A DNA stretch of 64,000 nt from Sthenelais limicola (GCA_942159475.1 OW804098.1:113959916-114023915), one strand, 5' to 3'; shown: positions 23,501 through 28,680, counted from the first letter of the stretch. Program-made: numbers and translations. The notes: generated from the letters alone by a model not told the origin.

Positions 23501-26500
23501 TCGTTGGTTCCAATCCTATCTCGAGGACCGAAAGCAAAGGGTATTGAATGGTGACCTTATCTCTGACTGGAGATCGATTGATTATGGTGTGCCCCAAGGA
23601 TCAGTCCTGGGGCCAATATTATACCTTATATATGTAAATGACCTTAAATACCTTGACCTACACAGCAGCTTTATACAATACGCGGATGATACCGTATTCT
23701 ATTACAGTGGAAATAATGTTGATGAATGTACCCTGAATATGAATAGGGACTTGGAAAGGTTCCATGTATGGAGTAAGAGCAACAAGCTCCTTGTGAATGT
23801 AAAAAAAACCAAGTGTATGTTAATTGGACCAAAAAAGAACGTATCTAATATTAAACTGAAAATAAACATGGGTGGTGCAGAGATAGAACAGGTAGAAAAA
23901 TATGTATATCTGGGTCTCACCATAGACCAATGTATTGGCATGATCCCACAATTTAATAGCTTGATAAGCCAGTTGTATAACAAACTATTTGTATTTAGAA
24001 AAATGAGACCGAACCTCACCACAGGCGCAGCCCTAACAATCGCCAAATCGAAGTTATTGTCAATATTTGATTACAGTTTATTTGCACTTACGCCTCTGAA
24101 CCTAACCCAAATGAGAAGATTACAAAAGACGCAGAATAGTATACTAAGGGTCGCTATAGATCTGAACTACACAAAGAGTAACAGAGAGCTGTGGATCTCG
24201 GCTAAAGCCATGAATATTGAAAGTAGGCTAAGTTTTAACTTATGCAAAAAAGCCCATACTGATGTATACGTAAAAAACAAGGGCATTATCCCACCTAGAC
24301 CAACAAGACAGGCCAATGCCCCAACGTTAGAAGTTATTCGCCCTAAAAATGTAAGAGATCAAAGATGTATATTGTCATGTAAAGCAAAACTTTGGAACGA
24401 ACTGCCGCAGTTTATAAGGATGGTAGAAGATCCACTTAGTTTCAAAACAAAATTGAAATACCATATTTTAAGTATTCAGAACGCTCCATTACCAGTACCA
24501 TAATGTATATCCTGAGTCTCCCGATATCAGATCATGATTATGATCACAAACTTACTGCCATGCTCCAATTGTATATATGTTGTACTCTGTGTACCCCCGC
24601 CCCCGCTAGTATGTAAGTTAAATGCTGGAATTGTCTCCAGCCTTCTCCGCCTTACATGTATATGTATTACATGTACTTTGTATATACTGCAATTGACGTA
24701 CCAAATGTAACAATGTGTTACCATCTCAATCAAATCACTCACCGCGGCAATAGCACATATGTAAATTAGTCAGTAACCATATTCATATTCATTCACCCTC
24801 ATCTCATCTCATTATTATATCATTCTTCTTAGCTAAATTTAGCTTGAATATACACCTTAATAAGAGGTAATTGATGATATATAAGAATCGATTGAGTATA
24901 TAACCTAATTAAGGAAGATTGACTTGTAATGTACTACCCTACGGCCATATGTAACATGCATGGTCTTGATGCCTAAGAAAATCACTACACTGTGACTGGC
25001 GTCAGGCCAACTATTGAATAAAAACGTTTCCAAAAAAAATATATATTACCATTAAACCTACCAATTCTCAGATCGATCAAACAAAAATTAATTTTTACCC
25101 TTTTAGAAAGGACTGCACCATTTTCGTGAGAATGGGCCATATATATATTGTATTTTTATTCTGAGTCAAAACAGTTACATAAATTTTCAGAATAGGATGC
25201 CAGCCTCTCCCTAGGGAGGTCTTCCTGGTGGATCCTTGCTCTAATACCTGCTATTTAGAAACATGATATCGGGATGTAAAAAAATGATCTGTTCGACCCA
25301 AAGCAAACAATTACATACAGTGTAGTAACACTGCACAGTGGGCACCAAACATTGTAGGCCTACTAACGGGGCTGGCAGCGGGGCAGCGGGGCAGCGGGGC
25401 TCTCTGAGACTTCTTTAGTATTTTTTTTAGTGATATCTGATGACATATGATCAAATTGTATGCACATATAATAAATATAGGATGGAACTCGCCAGCAATA
25501 ATCGAAAATTTATTGGACTTGATTTGTCCACATAAGCACGATGCCGTCCAATAAATTTTCGATTATTGCTGGCTCGTCCCATTCTCTCTATGTATTTAAG
25601 AAAATGTATAACAATAATTTTTCCCAAGACCTTGAGCTGTGACATATTCTCGGTTACTGTCAATTACAATTGTTGGGACCTCCTCCATAGGAAGGATATA
25701 CATACCAGACAACGTATTAATCGTCGTCCCCTTCCATTTCACTACGAAGTTTTCCCCACAAGTTTTCTTTGGTTTGTTTCTTCCCTAGAACAACATTGTT
25801 ATATTTCATCACTCTTACATTCATTTTCATTTCAATCACGAAAGCACTGAAAATTATTTTGTTAACATTAAAGATCCTCTTGAGTAATATACTAAATCCA
25901 AGTGCACAACCAATTATAAAACCTATTGATATTACTGATGAAAACTAATTAATCAATTGATATCATTAATTAAAAGTGTAATTACCTGCCACGCCCCTAT
26001 TAACAAGTGATTCTAATCCAGTACAACTTTAACAGGGGATTTGCATAGCCGCCATTTTTAATCTTGATTCACATTGAATTATGGTACAGTATAAAATCTA
26101 CAGAAAACATTTAATGTTCAGCATTGATTATTTATCAATGCTGTCAATATGTCAATATCCATGTGTTATACATGTTTCCAAAACACAAGCTTCCATCTTT
26201 CCCGTCATGCATTTGGTTTCCATAGGTTATTCATACCAAGCCTGATATTGGTTAAAGCATTCTTGTATTTTTAAATAAAAATCTTGCCAAACAATTTTTG
26301 TATCAGATTTCAATTAATCTATAAGACCATGGTTCGCCCTGTATTTGACTTTTGTGATATATTCTATACCCCGGCACAGAAAAAACACCTAGACAGGCTG
26401 CAATCCATACAAAACTCATTTCTAAGACTAGCATACAACAAGAAAAAAACTGATAGTGTCAAGGAAACTCACTCAGAGATAAATATGGAATATCTGAATG

Positions 26501-28409
26501 AAAGGAGAGACTCACACCTTCTCCACCTAGCATATGAAATGAGTCATGATAAAAGATACCTTGACAACAGAAACATCAATCTGCGAAGTCTGGCAAAGAG
26601 TAAAGTCATGAAAATACCAATGACAAAAACAGAGAGGATCAGAAAATCATTTATTGTACAAGCCCCAACCCTTTTCAATAAAATCCCACCAGCTGGGAGA
26701 AACTGCCCAACACTGGTCGAATTCAAAATATACCTTGAAGAAAACTTCTTCACCCACATGGGATAACGGGGAGACCCCAGCATCGATCTCTATCGGGCCG
26801 TAAGATTATTAAAAAACTAGTCAAAATTATTTATACAACTGTGAAGGATGTGGATGGAAATTGGGGCCAGTGTTCGCCAGAATGTTACCCCACATACATC
26901 TAGACCCTCTAGTCATCATAACATCTAATGAATGTAAAATATATAAACAGCAGTCAACGCAGTGTTCACAAGAATGCCAGGACCTAGCTGATTTGAAAAT
27001 GGGATACACTACCTGTATAAGCACACAACCCATTTTCGCTCATTGTTATCCATCAAACCTTAATTAACCCAAATTTAACAAATGGACGATGTCCACAAAA
27101 AATTATACACAAGGAAACTCAATACCATGAGTCACACCTTGATGAAGATATAGCTAGTGCATCCCAGTGCAGTAGTGTAGGTAATTAGTCATTTTATACC
27201 CCTGTATACCGTTAATTGTAACTTAAAAGTCTAGTCTAAGGGACCCTCTGGAAGAGCTGTGGCTGCCACAGAAGAGGACCGACCCATTTCCGATGTAAAT
27301 TATCTATACGTTTATCATGTACTGTCTTCGGAAATAAACAATATACATACATACAACAGAATCTATCCCATGAAGCACTATAATAGACATGCGCATTAGC
27401 ACATGCCAATCACCTACTGTCTTATTCAAAATACAGTTCAACCTAACCAAACAGATTGTTAGAATCAATGCAATGCAGAATATACTCGAATTTACCTAGT
27501 ATTGACAAATTGCACCTTTATTTACGAGAATGTCCTAAATGTGTACAGCTGCCAATTGTCCTTTTTCTGAAAATCTTACCCGTATACAGCTTACAACTGT
27601 ACATTTTCTGAAAATCATGTACATAATTTTCTCTTTTTTTCCAGATCGGGCTGGGGGTCCTTGGGCTGACATTCCTGCTGACGCTGCTGCTAAACACCTC
27701 ACTGGTTTCAGTCGGAGTGAACAACCTCACTGCACACTCTGCACCCCTTTCTCTGGCCGATGGTATACTGTTGATTGTGGGTGGGGTGCATTTAATCATC
27801 AATTTAATCCTCCCTATGCTTGTCATTACCATTGTCAATAGCGTTATAATAAGTGAAATGCGGAAAGCCTTGCGGGTTCGTAAGCAGGCGACTGATTCAA
27901 CGTTGAAGGCCGAGCATACGTCATTCCTCGTCATGCTATGGTTGTCTTGGCTGTTTGTTTTGTTTTACCTACCATCCAGCATCGAGTATGTTGTGCCCTC
28001 CTTTTTTACCCTGTCTGTAAAGGTTGTTATAGTGGTACACTTGGCTTTTACATGTTTAGAATTGGTCAATAGCTCTAGTAACATTGTAGTCTATCTGATA
28101 TCAGGGTCAGACTTCAGGAGCGAGATATCAAGTACGTTTTCCTCAGTTTACCATAAGTTGTCACTTTCTAAAGTAAATCACCCTGCAGTTGTTGCTGTTC
28201 AGGAATCAGGAGCAAAGAAATTGAATCAGCAGAAGGTGAAGCAAGGAAGGTCTGTTTCCTCGGGGAAAAGTCAGGGGTCCTTGAGCTCGGTGATTGTCAG
28301 TGGGTCTGCACAGGCAGACTTTAAACAATCACTGAGTGCAACACCAGCAGTGGTGACCTTGAACAAAAGTAAAGGTCAACTGGATATTCTTCCAGTTGAA
28401 TTGGATTGA
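2514..28409 (+). CDS. Class A-like G protein-coupled receptor with large ectodomain (8-exon gene model)
   Basis: Spliced CDS: 2514-2576, 3351-3441, 9939-10186, 10842-11068, 12055-12218, 13565-13778, 15528-15687, 27645-28409. The total of 1932 nt (643 residues plus stop) stays in frame across all seven introns. Residues 1-21 look like a signal peptide (MMITLLMLTMVNLS). About 22-250 form a Cys-containing extracellular region with N-glycosylation sequons (NRS, NFT). Seven hydrophobic segments follow at about 255-278, 287-312, 340-368, 390-410, 430-458, 482-505 and 514-541. TM1 has the class A GN motif (VTGNVLSLV) and TM2 has LADTMHL. The DRY position reads QRL (367-369). NPxxY reads NIVVY (535-539). 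The usual Cys at the start of TM3 is absent. The tail is Ser/Lys/Gln-rich. The fold is established class A; ligand and subfamily are unknown to me, although peptide-receptor-like orphans are the closest resemblance. The 5' end may lie further upstream. Confidence 0.8.
2577..3350. other. GPCR intron 1, no recognised feature
   Basis: AT-rich intronic sequence. I see no exon, TIR or RNA gene in it. An open frame at 2842-3069 has no recognisable motif and no splice support. Confidence 0.6.
3351..3441 (+). CDS. GPCR exon 2 (ectodomain)
   Basis: A strong polypyrimidine acceptor (TTTTTTTCAG) precedes 3351 and donor GTAAAT follows. It enters in phase 0 and leaves in phase 1, encoding a Thr/Val/Ala-rich stretch ending TSMTTDAIA. 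The split codon is completed as Asp by exon 3. Confidence 0.65.
4031..4057. other. Perfect hairpin AGCGCTGTTCAC-CGA-GTGAACAGCGCT
   Basis: A 12 bp perfect stem with a 3-nt loop. It lies in the 5' region of LINE-b and contains an in-frame TGA of the short upstream reading frame. Confidence 0.8.
4058..4125 (+). other. G-rich tract, possible G-quadruplex
   Basis: Many runs of three to five G with short spacers (GGGTGGGGGTGGGG and similar) directly after the hairpin. A CT-rich stretch follows at 4285-4375. Potential only; not tested. Confidence 0.5.
4450..7799 (+). pseudogene. LINE-b ORF2: APE-type endonuclease plus reverse transcriptase, disrupted
   Basis: Residues about 25-240 of the first open segment (4450-6114) are an exonuclease-endonuclease-phosphatase domain. 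Its motifs include HNVCSLFNK, ESWL, RGGGI, AAYRPP, GCDMNID, SLIDIIAS and ISDHLPVY. RT begins near FPRSWKVAICAIIPK and DDFRAISI. A frameshift near 6110-6120 separates this from SEHQFGFR and YFDLAKAFNSI. An insertion at about 6290-6772 replaces the region between motif A and motif B. The frame resumes at 6813 with GVAQGSILGPTLFIIYIND and the catalytic YADD box, and ends with a C-terminal LWNLLP segment at 7799. At least two lesions mean it cannot make a full protein. The clade looks CR1/jockey-like by domain order, but this was not tested by phylogeny. Confidence 0.85.
6290..6772. mobile_element. Insertion interrupting the RT domain of LINE-b
   Basis: About 480 bp without coding capacity that separates RT motif A from motif B and appears to replace roughly 30 codons. 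The right end carries two copies of an 18 bp perfect palindrome, GAATGCCTTGAGGCATTC (6694-6711 and 6738-6755), each followed by a CCCGCCC block. Exact borders and family are unknown. Confidence 0.55.
7866..9103. mobile_element. TIR DNA transposon J (non-autonomous)
   Basis: The left end TATATATGAGTAATTCTCCC reappears inverted at 9082-9103, and similarity extends inward about 40 bp (CGGGCAGCATTTGATTT against AGGGCATCATTTGGTTT). About 1.24 kb with no transposase ORF. Internal copies of CGTAACGGCGAC occur at about 8317-8350 and 8698-8713, with a degenerate one near 8499; they resemble subterminal transposase-binding repeats. Flanked by TA-rich sequence and inserted in the 3' UTR of LINE-b. Confidence 0.75.
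9503..9921 (+). repeat. MITE family B, complete
   Basis: Runs from TATGATCCGATTTAGGAAAA to GACTTGTGACTCATTTTCC and CCATCACAT, the two B termini. Its right end lies 18 bp before the start of GPCR exon 3, so it forms much of the acceptor-proximal intron, including the likely branch-point region. Confidence 0.85.
9939..10186 (+). CDS. GPCR exon 3 (ectodomain)
   Basis: Acceptor AACTGCAG at 9931-9938, donor GTTAGT at 10187. Enters in phase 1, leaves in phase 0. Encodes an extracellular segment with an NRS sequon and three Cys (QYSCLGV, ALMCLMS, YIACLQQ), consistent with a disulfide-bonded secreted-type fold that I do not recognise. Confidence 0.75.
10300..10519. repeat. Foldback element D, copy 1
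   Basis: About 215 bp made almost wholly of two inverted arms. The left arm reads GGTCTCCACT...GGTAAGCTCT...TAAGCCTTGCGATGG and is complemented on the right. The arms also contain internal direct repeats of GGTAAGCTCTNCGGTAAG. Unusually GC-rich for the intron. Copy 2 at 11099-11311 is in the opposite orientation. Confidence 0.75.
10576..10603. repeat. (ACAT)n microsatellite
   Basis: Perfect ACAT tandem repeats. Similar tails end the LINE fragments at 27350 and 46460, so this may be a relic LINE 3' end. Confidence 0.7.
10842..11068 (+). CDS. GPCR exon 4 (ectodomain)
   Basis: Acceptor TTGTTCTAG, donor AAG|GTAAGA. Enters in phase 0 and leaves in phase 2. Encodes 75 residues with Cys in ASCMHED, EVLCVKL and LLCPID and an NRS sequon. 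The long helical stretch MREVLCVKLKNEIEQNK suggests a folded ectodomain. Confidence 0.75.
11099..11311. repeat. Foldback element D, copy 2
   Basis: Same arms as the copy at 10300-10519 but inverted relative to it, centred on CATGTAGGCAGGACCTCGCC. Ends ACCTTTAAGGGTGGTCTCCA and GCCAGTGGAGCACACCCTA. Lies 30 bp beyond the exon 4 donor. Confidence 0.75.
11314..11493. repeat. Small inverted-repeat element with GATACGTTTACGTA ends
   Basis: Ends TACGTAAACGTATC (left) and GATACGTTTACGTA (right) are inverted copies about 150 bp apart. The right end is fused to a family B fragment and is carried into its tandem duplication. Element status is tentative. Confidence 0.4.
11477..12013 (+). repeat. MITE family B with a 172 bp internal tandem duplication
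   Basis: The segment starting CGGATACGTTTACGTATTTT is present at 11477 and again at 11649 with near identity, each running through the B interior to GTTTACAATGTTTCTTG. The second copy continues to the right B terminus GCGACTTGTGACTCATTTTC at about 12005. The left B terminus is missing. Confidence 0.75.
12055..12218 (+). CDS. GPCR exon 5 (juxtamembrane and start of TM1)
   Basis: Acceptor CATCAAATAG, donor ACAG|GTTAGC. Enters in phase 2, leaves in phase 1. The reading frame begins DTCNFTKVHVHG (NFT sequon) and ends FPPLIGAVTG, which runs straight into TM1 in exon 6. Another frame is open but does not satisfy the phase. Confidence 0.75.
12240..12473 (+). repeat. MITE family A, complete
   Basis: TATGGGTCAGATCCTCAGGA at the left and TTTTCTGAAAATCTGAGCCA at the right form diverged A-family inverted termini. 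It starts 21 bp after the exon 5 donor. Confidence 0.8.
12478..12745 (+). repeat. MITE family C, right end truncated
   Basis: Starts TCTCCTATAGGAAACTTGAA (a degraded C terminus) followed by the exact GCCGCCATTTTGAAT block and the C interior, stopping near CAGATTTGAACTGA. Confidence 0.65.
13390..13512. repeat. Hairpin repeat H, copy 1 (partial)
   Basis: Shares AATGGAACTCGCC and AATAATCGAAAATTTATTGG with 25477-25592. Here the distal arm is degraded, but a smaller hairpin with ATAAGCA/TGCTTAT arms remains. An upstream stretch GTGGGGTGCTATAAAAATAT (13270) recurs at 15918. Confidence 0.5.
13565..13778 (+). CDS. GPCR exon 6 (TM1-TM2)
   Basis: Acceptor CTTTACAG, donor GAG|GTAAGT. Enters in phase 1, leaves in phase 2. 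Encodes CGVTGNVLSLVILLK (TM1 with the class A Gly-Asn pair) and VFLAWLTLADTMHLLAKT (TM2 with the LAD motif), then an extracellular loop with Asp/Thr-rich VADTTTTK. Confidence 0.9.
13798..14200 (-). repeat. MITE family B, complete (inverted)
   Basis: Bounded by GTGATGTGTTTCAGGAAAAT and the inverted end TTATGACTCATCTTCCTGAA. It starts 20 bp past the exon 6 donor. Confidence 0.8.
14325..15215 (+). pseudogene. LINE-c: RT fragment split by a MITE
   Basis: 14376-14616 encodes VTYGVPQGTIFGPISFTIY, IQQYADDTVLFYN and TWCTVNKLSLN: RT motif B and the catalytic YADD. A MITE B (14617-15014) interrupts it, after which the frame resumes with CKTM, LHEYKYLSFTLDDLLNF. 5' and 3' parts are missing. Confidence 0.75.
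14617..15014 (+). repeat. MITE family B, complete, nested in LINE-c
   Basis: TGTGATGTGTTTCAGGAAAA to GACTTGTGACTCATTTTCTT and GCATCACAT. Interrupts the RT fragment within a few codons after YADD. A separate B tail fragment lies at 15215-15275. Confidence 0.85.
15305..15527 (+). repeat. Tandemly duplicated 3' splice site upstream of GPCR exon 7
   Basis: The block TCTATTCCACTTCATTTCAG occurs three times with its AG at 15324-15325, 15425-15426 and 15526-15527, an exact 101 bp period. Units 1 and 2 carry CAG|GGTAGCTACATT and then AT-rich sequence; unit 3 is the true acceptor, leading into GGTTGAAACTGTC. Use of unit 1 or 2 would add five to six residues and then hit TGA. Confidence 0.85.
15528..15687 (+). 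CDS. GPCR exon 7 (TM3, QRL motif)
   Basis: Enters in phase 2 (completing Arg) and leaves in phase 0 at AAG|GTAAAG. Encodes TM3 and the start of ICL2: VCWLKAVISVQRLYLIRKPL. The Arg of the DRY position is kept but flanked by Gln and Leu. No Cys is found 25 positions before that Arg. Confidence 0.88.
15905..16130. other. Intron 7 proximal segment, no clear feature
   Basis: Contains the short dispersed GTGGGGTGCTATAAAAATAT motif shared with 13270 and a small repeat TTTGCGGAGCTTTGGCTCTC. No exon or RNA gene seen. Confidence 0.4.
17190..17391 (+). repeat. MITE family B, right half
   Basis: Matches the right half of B from GCAAGGATACATC through CTGTCCTGGAATTTGGTAC to AACTTGTGACTCATTTTCCT, inside transposon E. 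Confidence 0.65.
18289..19182 (+). CDS. LINE-d ORF1, N-terminal part: coiled coil and RRM-like domain
   Basis: The start codon lies in a good context (CACCATGT). Residues about 60-125 are heptad-rich and charged (NLDLVIGKVEELVLRDKDN and following), predicted as coiled coil. About 125-230 resemble the RNA-binding (RRM/transposase_22-like) region of LINE ORF1 proteins, with RRIYLIITGV and KIRVEFRSEDRRNYAY. By analogy with L1/CR1 ORF1p it should trimerise and bind RNA. The frame ends at TGA 19180-19182 just after the first NADAR residues (SALSNFYPC), apparently because of a 2-nt GT slippage in TGTGTGAA. Confidence 0.75.
   Translation: MYFGHEKTVSAERALELFKHPVPSIHREKLPRHLESVRPFGFNEIKRKAEYALKADEDCTIPELRRSLEFSQANLDLVIGKVEELVLRDKDNLEEMARMDRQYRELSNHVHELENIVLEGEIDRRRIYLIITGVQQHGKENTVGVVLALLKELDERFTANDIVSAKRLDSWQFGCRKIRVEFRSEDRRNYAYSKRRSLKDSEDYKKVYINSDIPTTIQERKDMLMTVSRHIKQQGDKEVGGIYKDQIKIDGINYRYNQLEHLPPGYRLSDAKTKELKGKVYFQSEFSALSNFYPCVN
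19117..19850 (+). pseudogene. LINE-d ORF1 continuation: NADAR (YbiA-like) domain
   Basis: The domain starts in the ORF1 frame (VYFQSEFSALSNFYP) and continues in the next frame from 19170: FRSVEQAYQFARANA, then KTIYNSRDGKAA, VLIETKFEQNPSLKQILLD, ATNDGYWACGASL, NNAIGAILEDYRE. These match NADAR family blocks: the Ser-[Val/x]-Glu-[His/Gln]-x-[Tyr/Phe]-Gln helix, the KF.QN..L...LL.T segment, the aspartate-aromatic-Trp-x-x-Gly block, and the Gly-x-N-x-[ILMV]-G helix. Family members are known as N-glycosidases acting on ADP-ribosyl or riboflavin-pathway substrates. The catalytic Glu and Trp positions look intact. After about 19565 the sequence becomes acidic and disordered. Role in the element is unknown. 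Confidence 0.75.
19870..20821 (+). pseudogene. LINE-d RG-rich linker and SGNH/esterase-like domain
   Basis: A Gly/Arg-rich stretch (GEGRGGGGGRGKKNKSRG, about 19897-19950) precedes a domain with LIITDSRGKHL (SGNH block I, nucleophile Ser in DSR), MLIGGICDM (block III-like, but Cys follows GGI instead of the usual Asn) and LPDGIHLDN (block V Asp-x-x-His). An in-frame TGA at 20336-20338 divides it; the two halves are in the same frame. At least one frameshift separates the linker from block I. SGNH-type esterase domains are established in ORF1 of CR1-like LINEs, which supports the assignment. Confidence 0.65.
20796..21710 (+). CDS. LINE-d: 304-codon open frame between the SGNH part and ORF2
   Basis: Begins at ATG 20796, overlapping the end of the SGNH frame by 26 nt, and ends with TGA whose final A starts the ORF2 ATG (TGATG at 21708-21712). 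It is hydrophobic and Leu/Ile/Tyr/Cys-rich with no motif I recognise. An open frame of this length is unlikely by chance in AT-rich DNA. However, the region also contains nucleotide-level repeats that fall in different frames, so it may instead be structured RNA that happens to be open. Function unassigned. Confidence 0.4.
   Translation: MTRVILHSDSTPWLAMRKRETILPILELYILMRLYMSSWTPALASFLVNHKYGTTDFSSRLAMRNGKIIISNDNLSKIELLCMSHCLCLPVLIDIYTLSTQWIFPYAISNVGHLLNQLFCILCTPITCLYVTSMGPARHAKRVPYLELYNTKLPRYVGSRYRPLLALVQLVIRSCMSNVRRTLWVKRYQCFQPSNTTTYICLKDRIGSTYLYFRISDIMGWTCTYCLSLRLLFSICHVKRDGMTMFQKLSECIHLARVIRFSLALGISVVYNLEVAHTTRVMSVREIKVNYYNDRLLRCELIGF
20828..21520 (+). other. Four repeated hairpin motifs (GGCTCGCCATGCGAAA) between ORF1 and ORF2
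   Basis: The motif CCNGGCTCGCCATGCGAAA followed by GGG occurs at about 20829, 20973 and 21200, with a degenerate copy at 21496 (TTTGCCATGTGAAAAGGGA). Each can fold with TCGC/GCGA around a CAT loop and an outer CCC/GGG stem. Copies lie in different reading frames, so conservation is at the nucleotide level. Confidence 0.65.
21710..24503 (+). pseudogene. LINE-d ORF2: APE endonuclease plus reverse transcriptase
   Basis: The endonuclease domain at about residues 20-240 has VHYNIRSLLPK, FSESWL, SRGGGICCF, IAYRPP, VCGDFNIDN, SILDLFII and LSDHNPIYAIF. RT spans about 390-660 with KLIPKIKNP, SDTRPISLC, QFGFQSGHSTTEAL, CYIDFSKAFNSVDHDIL, GVPQGSVLGPILYLIYVND and the catalytic YADD at about 23681. The C-terminal thumb region ends with LWNELPQFI. 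A single frameshift at about 22677-22690 separates the endonuclease/linker from the RT frame; otherwise all catalytic boxes are intact. The start overlaps the preceding stop as TGATG, a layout used for termination-reinitiation in some LINEs. Confidence 0.88.
24504..25040 (+). other. LINE-d 3' UTR
   Basis: Non-coding tail ending in a polyadenylation-like ATTGAATAAAAACG and a short A-run. After it, sequence of transposon E resumes and leads to its right terminus. Confidence 0.55.
25477..25592. repeat. Hairpin repeat H, copy 2 (complete)
   Basis: Arms GCCAGCAATAATCGAAAATT plus TATTGGAC (25491-25518) and the complement at 25546-25573 enclose a roughly 27 nt loop. Small foldback MITE in GPCR intron 7. 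Confidence 0.75.
25885..26035 (+). repeat. Dispersed repeat G, copy 2
   Basis: Matches 775-930 with few changes and likewise abuts a MITE C at its right end. Confidence 0.7.
26036..27413 (+). repeat. MITE family C split by a LINE fragment
   Basis: Left part 26036-26311 (ACAGGGGATTTGCATAGCC onward) stops at the C block CAGATTTCAA. The right part resumes at 27357 with CAGAATCTATCCC and ends ACATGCCAATCACCTACTG, a degraded terminus. The interruption is LINE-e. Confidence 0.75.
26284..27356 (+). pseudogene. LINE-e: 5'-truncated LINE, ORF2 C-terminus and 3' UTR
   Basis: The open stretch ending at 26766 encodes the RT C-terminal region: LIYKTMVRPVFDFCDIFY, LDRLQSIQNSFLRLAY, ERRDSHLLHLAYEM, and ERIRKSFIVQAPTLFNKIP. 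A roughly 590 bp 3' UTR ends GGAAATAAACAATATACATA with a short ATAC repeat. Element-derived sequence starts near 26312. It is dead on arrival by 5' truncation and nested in a MITE C. Confidence 0.8.
27418..27625 (+). repeat. MITE family A, left end lost
   Basis: The A interior (AAAATACAGTTCAACCTAAC) runs to TTTTTCTGAAAATCTTACCC at 27583; a second terminus-like stretch TACATTTTCTGAAAATCATG follows. It lies immediately before the polypyrimidine tract of GPCR exon 8. Confidence 0.7.
27645..28409 (+). CDS. GPCR exon 8 (TM4-TM7 and C-tail)
   Basis: Acceptor CTCTTTTTTTCCAG; phase 0 matches exon 7. It opens with TM4 (IGLGVLGLTFLLTLLL), then TM5 with its Pro (LIINLILPMLVITIV), TM6 (FLVMLWLSWLFVLFYLP) and TM7 (LELVNSSSNIVVYLISG), followed by the FR of helix 8. 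A roughly 95-residue cytoplasmic tail is rich in Ser, Lys and Gln and ends PVELD before TGA. This exon alone carries four of the seven helices. Confidence 0.92.
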   Translation: MGLGVLGLTFLLTLLLNTSLVSVGVNNLTAHSAPLSLADGILLIVGGVHLIINLILPMLVITIVNSVIISEMRKALRVRKQATDSTLKAEHTSFLVMLWLSWLFVLFYLPSSIEYVVPSFFTLSVKVVIVVHLAFTCLELVNSSSNIVVYLISGSDFRSEISSTFSSVYHKLSLSKVNHPAVVAVQESGAKKLNQQKVKQGRSVSSGKSQGSLSSVIVSGSAQADFKQSLSATPAVVTLNKSKGQLDILPVELD

Positions 28410-28438
28410 AAAATCTTTTATTTGTCTATGGATATACA

Positions 28439-28680
28439 TAAGTAGGTCAGATTGTCAGAAAATGTACAATTCACCTTCAATCTTCTTGAATAACCCAAAT
28501 TTCAGACGAAAATAAAGTTCAAAATACAATTCAACCTAACCAAACAGACTGCTAGAATCAATGCAATGCTGAATATACTCGATTTTACGTAGTATTGATC
28601 AAATTGCAGCTTAATTTAGCAGAATTTACTAAATGTGTACAACTGCCAATTGTACATTTTCTGAAAATCTCACCCAAGTA
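28439..28680 (+). repeat. MITE family A, complete, in the GPCR 3' UTR
   Basis: TAGGTCAGATTGTCAGAAAA to TACATTTTCTGAAAATCTCA. It begins 30 bp after the receptor stop codon and supplies an AATAAA at about 28510. Another AATAAA lies at 28844, so the MITE is probably transcribed in the 3' UTR. Confidence 0.8.

Larger units (their letters stand above)
17990..25040 (+). mobile_element. LINE-d: near full-length non-LTR retrotransposon with NADAR and SGNH domains
   Basis: Composition shifts from AT-rich to balanced near 17990, marking the approximate 5' end. Reading frames follow in order: ORF1 (18289), NADAR segment (to 19850), RG-rich linker, SGNH segment (20093-20821), a further open frame (20796-21710) and ORF2 (21710-24503). 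A roughly 530 bp 3' UTR ends ATTGAATAAAAACGTTTCC plus an A-run at about 25040. Lesions are few (one frameshift in ORF1, one or more before the SGNH part, one in-frame stop, one frameshift in ORF2), so it is a young copy. It lies inside transposon E in the sense orientation of the host gene. Confidence 0.8.
16214..25140. mobile_element. TIR DNA transposon E, split by a nested LINE
   Basis: The left end TGGCCCATTCTCACGAAA is repeated inverted at the right end (TTTCGTGAGAATGGGCCA, 25122-25139), and both are flanked by (TA)n. Further inward GTGCA is shared. The left arm (to about 17990) holds at least seven copies of the motif GCGACGTTTTTNCA in both orientations, near 16592, 16786, 16928, 16972, 17549, 17570 and 17925. 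No transposase ORF is seen. LINE-d occupies about 17990-25040, so the original element was only about 1.9 kb. A MITE B tail lies at 17190-17391. Confidence 0.75.
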
